Shown: positions 1 through 4,806 of the stretch, one piece after another | Position numbering within the stretch: position 1 is the stretch's first letter | Layout of the letters: each line of letters starts with the position of its first letter | NCBI GenBank assembly: GCA_947178465.1 | Contig: CAMWYL010000227.1 | Coordinates: 1 to 5,612 of the forward strand | DNA: 5,612 nt | Origin: an uncultured Lachnospiraceae bacterium | GTDB taxonomy: Bacteria; Bacillota; Clostridia; Lachnospirales; Lachnospiraceae | Reading direction: 5' to 3' | The notes under the pieces: generated by a model | The model's database searches: none | Told to the model about the DNA's origin: nothing | The model's input: only the letters and a program-made list of their open reading frames with translations | Program-made: the position numbers and the translations under genes

Positions 1-209
1 CAGTTATGGTGAGCAGGGGGCTGGCATATTCTTTGGTCATCGAGGGTGCGGTTCCTTTTTGGGATTCATCAAAGATTGCCTGCCGGCCGCTGCATCCAGA
101 GCTTACGGCAACGTGTGTTTTGGCATGGAAACGGGAACAGCCATTTAGTTTGGCGGCTACAAAATTTATAGAATACGCAAAATGCTTTTTAAGCATGGAT
201 GAGTCATAA
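1..209 (+). CDS. LysR-family transcriptional regulator, C-terminal end (5' truncated by window)
   Basis: The reading frame is open from the window edge (first complete codon at base 3) to TAA at 207-209, so the visible 68 codons are the tail of a longer gene. The ATG at base 6 is internal, not a start. The stretch GLAYSLVIEG, then AVPFW, ELTATCVLAWKREQPFSLAA and KFIEYAKCF matches the last strands and helix of LysR-type effector-binding domains, where a 'W-K+-QPFS-A...FI' ending is typical. The N-terminal winged helix-turn-helix that binds DNA lies outside the window. LysR proteins are cytoplasmic and usually respond to a small-molecule ligand. Lying just upstream of a promoter-led operon in the same direction, it is a candidate regulator of the redox genes downstream, but neither the ligand nor the target can be read here. 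Confidence 0.85.
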   Translation, partial: VMVSRGLAYSLVIEGAVPFWDSSKIACRPLHPELTATCVLAWKREQPFSLAATKFIEYAKCFLSMDES

Positions 210-220
210 AAACTAAGTAT

Positions 221-249
221 TTGATATGCGTCAGGCATATGATTATAAT
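221..249 (+). promoter_or_regulatory. Predicted sigma-A promoter of the flavodoxin operon
   Basis: A -35 element TTGATA (221-226, one mismatch to TTGACA) and a perfect -10 TATAAT (244-249) are separated by exactly 17 bp. Transcription would start near 255-258 and give a leader of about 65 nt before the ATG at 323. It sits only 12 bp after the LysR stop codon and is the best promoter match I found in the window, so it probably drives the genes from 323 onward. Start-site position and activity are inferred. Confidence 0.65.
224..240. promoter_or_regulatory. Palindromic operator-like dyad between -35 and -10
   Basis: ATATGC (224-229) and GCATAT (235-240) form a perfect 6-bp inverted repeat around a 5-bp centre, almost filling the promoter spacer. 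A dimeric regulator bound here would compete with RNA polymerase, or remodel the promoter as MerR proteins do. The -35/-10 spacing is already the optimal 17 bp rather than the 19-20 bp of MerR-controlled promoters, so a repressor fits better. A T-N11-A pattern is present but lies off the symmetry axis, so this is not a clean LysR box. It could also be chance in AT-rich DNA. Confidence 0.35.
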
Positions 250-303
250 GTAAGTGCAGGGATGAGGCAGGCAGCTTCGGAACCGCACTTACATTTTTGT
301 TTT
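247..303 (+). terminator. Inverted repeat with T-tract: possible Rho-independent terminator of the LysR gene
   Basis: AATGTAAGTGC (247-257) is perfectly complementary to GCACTTACATT (285-295), an 11-bp stem with a 27-nt loop, followed by T5-G-T4 (294-303). This resembles an intrinsic terminator for transcripts reading out of the LysR gene, although the stem is AT-rich and the loop long. The left arm overlaps the -10 box and the predicted start site. RNA begun at the local promoter would therefore lack most of that arm and could not fold the hairpin. The repeat could instead be a regulator-binding site. Confidence 0.4.
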
Positions 304-322
304 AGGAGGGGGATGCTTTTTC

Positions 323-523
323 ATGGAACCAGATATCTATGCTCTTTCCAAAGCCGGCTTCAGTAAAGAGAGGATTGAGGAAATAACCAGGTGCGATGAT
401 AAGGAGATACAGATACGGATGCTGCGGAAATGTCGGTATCAATTGCTGGATGAGATACATGGAAAGCAGCAGTCCCTTGACGAGATTGATTATATCATCT
501 GCAAAATGAAAGAACAAAGATAG
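323..523 (+). CDS. Small MerR-like protein lacking the N-terminal helix-turn-helix
   Basis: The 66-residue product starts at ATG 323 behind a strong AGGAGGGGG (304-312); the ATG at 313 is in another frame and soon meets a stop. The sequence reads like the middle and end of a MerR regulator. 'LSKAGFSKERIEEI' (residues 8-21) resembles the GFS-x-x-x-I helix of the winged domain. The rest, with 'RMLRKCRYQLLDEIHGKQQ' and 'LDEIDYIICKMKEQ', resembles the long dimerisation helix. The first HTH helices are absent, and the 113-bp gap upstream has no room to encode them, so this is not a simple frameshift. There is no effector domain. It may dimerise and modulate another regulator, or bind a partner protein. 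No established function is known to me. It ends 19 bp before the first flavodoxin gene and is probably co-transcribed with it. Confidence 0.75.
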   Translation: MEPDIYALSKAGFSKERIEEITRCDDKEIQIRMLRKCRYQLLDEIHGKQQSLDEIDYIICKMKEQR

Positions 524-542
524 AAAAGAATGGAGGCATTTT

Positions 543-1700
543 ATGAGAAAAATTTTATCTGTGTTGTTGGTGTCCTTGCTGATTTTCTCTTTTGCCGCCT
601 GTGGCAGTGAGAAAAATATTTCAAAGGGAGGCGGTGAGGAAAGCACGGGAATTTCTGCACAGGAAAGCAGCGGGAAGGATGATTTTTCACACGAGGAAGA
701 TATTTCAGATGCGCAGCAGACTTTGGAATTAGAAGGCGGAGGGAAAGATCAGTCGGCAAGCAATATTCTGATTGTTTATTTTTCACGCTGGGGAAATACC
801 GATTATCCGGATGATGTGGATGCTACTACCTCAGCGAGTATTGTGCCTGATGGAGATGGGCGATATGGTACGACAGAGTATATTGCAAATTTGATAGCGG
901 ATGAAGTAGGCGGGGATTTACACCTGATTGAAACGGTTACGCCTTACACGGCAGATTTTGATGAACTGCGGGATGTAAACCATGACGAGATGGGACGGAA
1001 TTATCTGCCGGAGCTTAAGGAAAGTAATCTGGATATTGCCGGATATGAGATGGTGTTTGTAGGCTATCCGGTATGGGCAACCGATGTCCCACAGGCAGTT
1101 CTGTCGTTTCTAAATGAGTATGACCTGTCAGGTAAAACGGTTATTCCATTCTGCACCCATGACGGATATGGGGCAGGACACAGCTATCAGACGATTGCGG
1201 ATGCGAGCCATGCGGCAGTTTCTCTGGATGGTATTGCGATTGAAGCAAAAGATGTGCCGGGTGCTCAGGATACGGTATCTGATTGGCTTGCAGACATTGG
1301 GATATCCGGCTCACAGGAGCAGGATGCGGCGGGGAGTGGAACTGCTATTCAAATCACAATTGGCGATATTACATTAGATGGTGTTCTGTATGATACGCCA
1401 CTGGCAGAAGAAATAAAAGCATATTTTCCACTGACGATTTCCATGTCAGGATATGGCGGAAGGGAATATTACGGTGGTGTGGATTTTTACCCGGAGAATT
1501 TGGAAGGAGGTCAGAAGAATTTTGAGAACGGAGATATTACTTATTGTGAATCACACCACAATATGGCCGTCTTTTATGCACAGACTGACAACCCCGACCT
1601 GTCGGTAGATGTGATTCCTATCGGCCGTGTCACTTCTGACCTTGCAGTATTTGAGAACCTTGACAGCCGGGAGGAGATTACTTTTTCGCTGGCACAGTAA
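543..1700 (+). CDS. Lipoprotein flavodoxin with C-terminal cyclophilin-like domain
   Basis: The 385-residue product starts at ATG 543, with GGAGG at 532-536. A Lys/Arg leader and hydrophobic stretch end in the lipobox FAAC (Cys20), so it should be lipid-anchored on the outer face of the membrane. Residues 21-73 are a polar Gly/Ser/Glu tether. Residues 74-253 are a flavodoxin-like domain: ILIVYFSRWGNT opens the FMN-phosphate loop, GYPVW (W178) sits at the first flavin-flanking loop, and TVIPFCTHDGYG (Cys204) at the second. About 25 extra residues (87-110) interrupt the stretch between GNT and TEYIANLI. Residues 267-385 match the bacterial cyclophilin-like fold, with LPLT-like FPLTISMSGYGG, then ENGDITY, MAVFY and IPIGRV; prolyl isomerase activity is not implied. 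Related two-domain proteins occur in Firmicutes. The likely role is extracytoplasmic FMN-dependent redox chemistry; partner and substrate are unknown. Confidence 0.85.
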   Translation: MRKILSVLLVSLLIFSFAACGSEKNISKGGGEESTGISAQESSGKDDFSHEEDISDAQQTLELEGGGKDQSASNILIVYFSRWGNTDYPDDVDATTSASIVPDGDGRYGTTEYIANLIADEVGGDLHLIETVTPYTADFDELRDVNHDEMGRNYLPELKESNLDIAGYEMVFVGYPVWATDVPQAVLSFLNEYDLSGKTVIPFCTHDGYGAGHSYQTIADASHAAVSLDGIAIEAKDVPGAQDTVSDWLADIGISGSQEQDAAGSGTAIQITIGDITLDGVLYDTPLAEEIKAYFPLTISMSGYGGREYYGGVDFYPENLEGGQKNFENGDITYCESHHNMAVFYAQTDNPDLSVDVIPIGRVTSDLAVFENLDSREEITFSLAQ

Positions 1701-1747
1701 AAAAACATCACCCAAATATTTAGAGAATGGGATTATGCTAAAAAAAT

Positions 1748-1753
1748 CGGAGG
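1748..1753 (+). promoter_or_regulatory. Ribosome binding site fixing the start of the second flavodoxin
   Basis: CGGAGG lies 5 bases before ATG 1759 and 8 bases before ATG 1762. It favours this MM(KK) start over in-frame upstream ATGs at 1627 and 1737, which would bury the lipoprotein signal and overlap the preceding gene or the Shine-Dalgarno itself. Confidence 0.75.
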
Positions 1754-1758
1754 TATTT

Positions 1759-2487
1759 ATGATGAAAAAAGTGATTACTGTTTTAATTTCTCTGTTGATG
1801 ATTTTAAGTTTGGCAGCTTGTGGAAACTCTGCAAGCCAGACCGGGCAGCCTTCTACGGAAGAGAAGCTGGAGGCAGGCACTGTGGATAGGGAGGAACCTG
1901 CAGAAAACAATACTGATGCAGAAAATACGGATACTTCTGAAGGAAAGACGAACGAACTGGAGAATCCGGAAAATCCGGATATTCCGAAAGAACAGGGAAC
2001 AAAGGTACTGGTGGCCTATTTTTCCGCTACCAATACAACGGAGGGAGTAGCAGAGCATATCGCAAACGGATTGAGTGCGGATATTTATGAAATTGTTCCG
2101 GAAGAACCATATACGGATGCAGACCTGAATTATAATGACAATAACAGCCGTACCACGATCGAAATGAATGATCCGGATGCCCGTCCTGCTATTTCCGGTT
2201 CAGTGGAAGATATGGAACAGTATGATATTGTGTTCATTGGATTTCCGATCTGGTGGGGGGAGGCACCGAGGATTGTCAGTACTTTCGTGGAGAGCTATGA
2301 TTTTTCAGGAAAGACGATTGTTCCATTCTGCACTTCCGGCGGCAGTGGCGTGGGTTCTTCTGCAACAAATCTGGAGCAGCTCACAGATGGAGCAGACTGG
2401 CTTCCGGGAAAGCGGTTGAATGGCAGCGATTCGCAGGATGCGGTTATGGAATGGGTAAACGGTCTTGGATTGGATTTTGGAGAATGA
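1759..2487 (+). CDS. Lipoprotein flavodoxin (single domain)
   Basis: The product has 242 residues from ATG 1759, or 241 from the adjacent ATG 1762, which is slightly better spaced from the ribosome binding site. MMKKVITVLI followed by SLLMILSLAAC gives a textbook lipobox (LAAC, Cys21), so the mature protein should be anchored outside the membrane. Residues 22-80 are a long acidic Asn/Glu/Thr-rich tether. Residues 82-240 are one flavodoxin-like domain: KVLVAYFSATNTTEG is the FMN-phosphate loop, GFPIWWGEAP (W165, W166) the first flavin-flanking loop, and TIVPFCTSGGSGVGSS (Cys191) the second. The domain resembles the third flavodoxin domain of this operon more than the first, which carries an insertion. 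It presumably shuttles electrons at the cell surface; donor and acceptor are inferred only from the neighbouring membrane protein. The 58-bp gap upstream shows no terminator. Confidence 0.88.
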   Translation: MMKKVITVLISLLMILSLAACGNSASQTGQPSTEEKLEAGTVDREEPAENNTDAENTDTSEGKTNELENPENPDIPKEQGTKVLVAYFSATNTTEGVAEHIANGLSADIYEIVPEEPYTDADLNYNDNNSRTTIEMNDPDARPAISGSVEDMEQYDIVFIGFPIWWGEAPRIVSTFVESYDFSGKTIVPFCTSGGSGVGSSATNLEQLTDGADWLPGKRLNGSDSQDAVMEWVNGLGLDFGE

Positions 2488-2519
2488 TCTGACAAAGGCA
2501 AATGGATTTTGTTCCGGAA

Positions 2520-2525
2520 GGGAGG
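2520..2525 (+). promoter_or_regulatory. Ribosome binding site fixing the start of the DUF4405-type gene
   Basis: GGGAGG lies 9 bases before ATG 2535. The upstream in-frame ATG at 2502 would place this site inside the coding region and add 11 polar residues with no ribosome binding site of their own, so 2535 is preferred. ATG 2547 is a less likely alternative. Confidence 0.7.
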
Positions 2526-2534
2526 CAGTGCCTT

Positions 2535-3257
2535 ATGCAGACAAAAATGAAAATAAAAACAGGAATCGATTTATTGATGACGGTGCTGCTTCTCCTGTTA
2601 ATGGCATATCAGATTACCGGGCAGGAACTGCATGAGTGGTTTGGTGCAGGGGAGCTTCTGCTGTTCCTGCTGCATAATATCCTGAATATGAAATGGTATG
2701 GTAATTTGTTCAAAGGAAAATACAGGCTGCCTCGTATCGTACAGACTATCGTTAATTTCGGTGTCCTGATTACAATGTTGTGCCTGGGATTCAGTGGGAT
2801 CGTGATGTCGCGCCATGTATTTGTGGCACTTTCTATCCATGGTCCGATGGCAACGGCAAGGATGATGCACTTGGCGGCCTCCTATTGGGGATTTGTGCTG
2901 ATGAGTGTGCATTTAGGGCTTCATTGGAGCATGGTTCCGGGAATGTGCCGGAAACTGACAGGCAGCAGGGAAAAACCACAGGCTGTTACATGGATTTTAC
3001 GAGTGATGGCAGCCTTGCTTGCCATGTACGGGCTGTATCTCTTTGGCAGAAAAGATATTCTTTCTTATATGTTCCTTAAGCAGCAGTTTGTGTTTTTTGA
3101 TTTTGAGCAGAGTGCGGAGACTGTATTCGTGGAATATATTGCAATGATGGGCTTTTGGGCTTTTGCTGCCTGTTATATATCGAAGGGAATTATTAGAATT
3201 CCTGCATCAAAAAACTCTGCACAGAAAAATGAAGAGAAGGAAGGAGGCTCACGATGA
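2535..3257 (+). CDS. DUF4405-type membrane protein, putative cytochrome b-like electron carrier
   Basis: The 240-residue product (start chosen from GGGAGG at 2520-2525) has about six membrane helices near residues 11-28, 38-52, 68-92, 113-134, 151-170 and 197-219, and a charged Lys/Glu tail. Histidines cluster in or next to the first four helices. H33 is in GQELHEWFGAGE, H47 in LLFLLHNILN, H112 in RMMHLAASY, and H126 and H130 in SVHLGLHW. HEW near helix 1, LH before helix 3 and HLGLHW in helix 4 are marks of the DUF4405 family, which resembles cytochrome b561-like proteins; paired histidines could hold b-type haem. It lies between two surface flavodoxin genes and overlaps the next gene by ATGA, so I infer it links membrane electron flow to the lipoproteins. 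Haem binding and quinone use are unproven. The family call is from motif memory, without a profile search. Confidence 0.75.
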   Translation: MQTKMKIKTGIDLLMTVLLLLLMAYQITGQELHEWFGAGELLLFLLHNILNMKWYGNLFKGKYRLPRIVQTIVNFGVLITMLCLGFSGIVMSRHVFVALSIHGPMATARMMHLAASYWGFVLMSVHLGLHWSMVPGMCRKLTGSREKPQAVTWILRVMAALLAMYGLYLFGRKDILSYMFLKQQFVFFDFEQSAETVFVEYIAMMGFWAFAACYISKGIIRIPASKNSAQKNEEKEGGSR

Positions 3258-4771
3258 AAAGAATCAGTGCATTCGCTGTTTTGACAGCCGCTATGCTCTT
3301 TATGCTGTGCGCATGTGGGAAAACAGAGATGGAACAGAATACAGGTTCCCAAACGGGAAGCACATCAGAGGGGGCAGAAAACATGGTAAATACAAAGGAT
3401 ACCGGAACAGCAGGTATTGCTGACAATAGTGAAACAAAGGAAACAAAAGCACTGGAGAACATCGCAGAGAATTTTGTGCTGATTCCGGGCGGCACTTTTC
3501 AGATGGGCAGCCCGGAGACAGAAAATTGGCGCTCGGAGGATGAGACACAGCATACAGTAACCGTCAGCGACTTTTACATGAGTGTTTATGAACTGACGCA
3601 GGCGGAATATCAGGAAATCATGGAAGAGAATCCGTCCACCTTTTCGGGCAGTGATCTTCCGGTGGAGAATGTATCATGGCTGGATGCCATACGTTACTGC
3701 AATGCCCGGAGTGAAAAAGAAGGCTTTGAGCCGGCCTATACAATAGAAGGGCAGACTGTCATATGGAACCGGGGAGCAGACGGCTACCGCCTGCCTACGG
3801 AAGCGGAATGGGAATATGCCTGCAGAGCGGGTACTGTGACACCTTTTAATACGGAAACTTCCATCAGTGCGGAGGAAGCAAATTATTATGGACATTACCC
3901 TTATGAGATTGAGGGGAATTATTTCTCGCAGGAGAATCTGACCACAAAACCGGGACAGTACCGTCAAACAACCGTTGCCGTGAACAGCTTTTCACCTAAT
4001 GCATGGGGACTTTACAACATGCACGGCAATGTGGGCGAATGGGTATGGGATTATTATGGGGATTATGGTGCAGAGCCGCTGACAGATCCAATTGGGGCGG
4101 AGACGGGGACACTGCGGGTATACCGTGGCGGAGGCTGGAATGATTTCGCTAAGAATATGCGCAGTGCATACCGTGCAACGATGGCAGAGGATAAAGGCAG
4201 CTTTAACATTGGAATCCGGCTTGTCCGTGGTATTGCAGGTGGCAGTAAAAGCGTGGCCAGTACTGGTACACAGAATGCGGCGGATGGTGATGGAAAAGTC
4301 CTGATTGCTTTTTTCTCATGGGGCGGCAATACGAAGGGAATCGCGGAGGAAATTCAGTCCCAGACAGGGGCGGATCTGTTTGAAATAGAACTTGTCAATC
4401 CTTATTCCAACGATTATAACACTGTACTGGATGAGGCGCAGAGGGATCAGAATGAGCAGGCACGCCCGGAACTGGCAAACCATGTGGAGGATATGGAAGA
4501 GTATGACATAATCATCCTGGGCTATCCTAACTGGTGGGCATCAATTCCCATGCCGATTGCTTCTTTTCTGGAAGAATATGATTTTACGGGAAAAACAATC
4601 ATTCCTTTCTGTTCCCACGGTGGGGGACGGTTTGGGCAGAGCCTGACAGCAATCTCAAAGCTGGCCCCGGATGCAGTGATGGGCGAGGCTTTGTCAGTAC
4701 ATTATTCCGGAGGCAGCGGCCTGCCGGATGATGTGGAAGAATGGCTGAGGACAAATGGGATTATAGAATAG
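3254..4771 (+). CDS. Lipoprotein fusing a SUMF1/FGE-like domain to a flavodoxin domain
   Basis: The 505-residue product starts at ATG 3254 behind AAGGAGG (3241-3247) and overlaps the upstream stop by 4 bp, so translation is probably coupled. The signal peptide ends in LCAC (Cys21), followed by a polar tether to about residue 70. Residues 72-325 are a SUMF1/formylglycine-enzyme-like (C-type-lectin-fold) domain: FVLIPGGTFQMGS, the PVENVSWLDAIRYC region, GYRLPTEAEWEYACRAG, NMHGNVGEWVWDYYG and RGGGWNDFAKNMRSAYR are all recognisable. The usual Cys-Arg before SAYR is Met302-Arg, and HGNVWEWCWD-type consensus positions hold Gly261 and Val264, so FGE catalysis is unlikely. After a linker (326-347), residues 348-504 form a flavodoxin domain with FFSWGGNTKGIAEEI, GYPNWWASIP (W427, W428) and TIIPFCSHGGG (Cys453). 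The SUMF1 part may bind a ligand or partner while the flavodoxin part does redox work. Confidence 0.85.
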   Translation: MKRISAFAVLTAAMLFMLCACGKTEMEQNTGSQTGSTSEGAENMVNTKDTGTAGIADNSETKETKALENIAENFVLIPGGTFQMGSPETENWRSEDETQHTVTVSDFYMSVYELTQAEYQEIMEENPSTFSGSDLPVENVSWLDAIRYCNARSEKEGFEPAYTIEGQTVIWNRGADGYRLPTEAEWEYACRAGTVTPFNTETSISAEEANYYGHYPYEIEGNYFSQENLTTKPGQYRQTTVAVNSFSPNAWGLYNMHGNVGEWVWDYYGDYGAEPLTDPIGAETGTLRVYRGGGWNDFAKNMRSAYRATMAEDKGSFNIGIRLVRGIAGGSKSVASTGTQNAADGDGKVLIAFFSWGGNTKGIAEEIQSQTGADLFEIELVNPYSNDYNTVLDEAQRDQNEQARPELANHVEDMEEYDIIILGYPNWWASIPMPIASFLEEYDFTGKTIIPFCSHGGGRFGQSLTAISKLAPDAVMGEALSVHYSGGSGLPDDVEEWLRTNGIIE

Positions 4772-4806
4772 GCAGGATATGACTCTTTTGAAAAAGGAAA
4801 AGTATT

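Noticed and set aside
302..646. 114-codon open frame on the minus strand across the MerR-like gene and the first flavodoxin start
   Set aside because: It spans two genes with strong + strand ribosome binding sites and shows no domain; its hydrophobic look comes from antisense reading.
1627..1758. Longer N-terminus for the second flavodoxin starting at 1627 or 1737
   Set aside because: The 1627 start lies inside the preceding gene, both would displace the lipoprotein signal from the N-terminus, and the strong ribosome binding site at 1748-1753 points to 1759/1762.
1701..1758. Internal promoter between the first two flavodoxin genes
   Set aside because: A TATGCT at 1734-1739 has no -35-like element at proper spacing, so I do not call it.
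2598..2912. 104-codon open frame on the minus strand
   Set aside because: It lies wholly antisense to the well-supported membrane protein, has no recognisable domain, and its His/Gln-rich product looks like a reverse-strand shadow.
4110..4230. Possible variable region of a diversity-generating retroelement in the SUMF1-like domain, since such targets share this fold
   Set aside because: The stretch is not enriched in AAC/AAT codons, no template repeat or reverse transcriptase is in the window, and the domain is followed by a flavodoxin rather than ending at the variable region.
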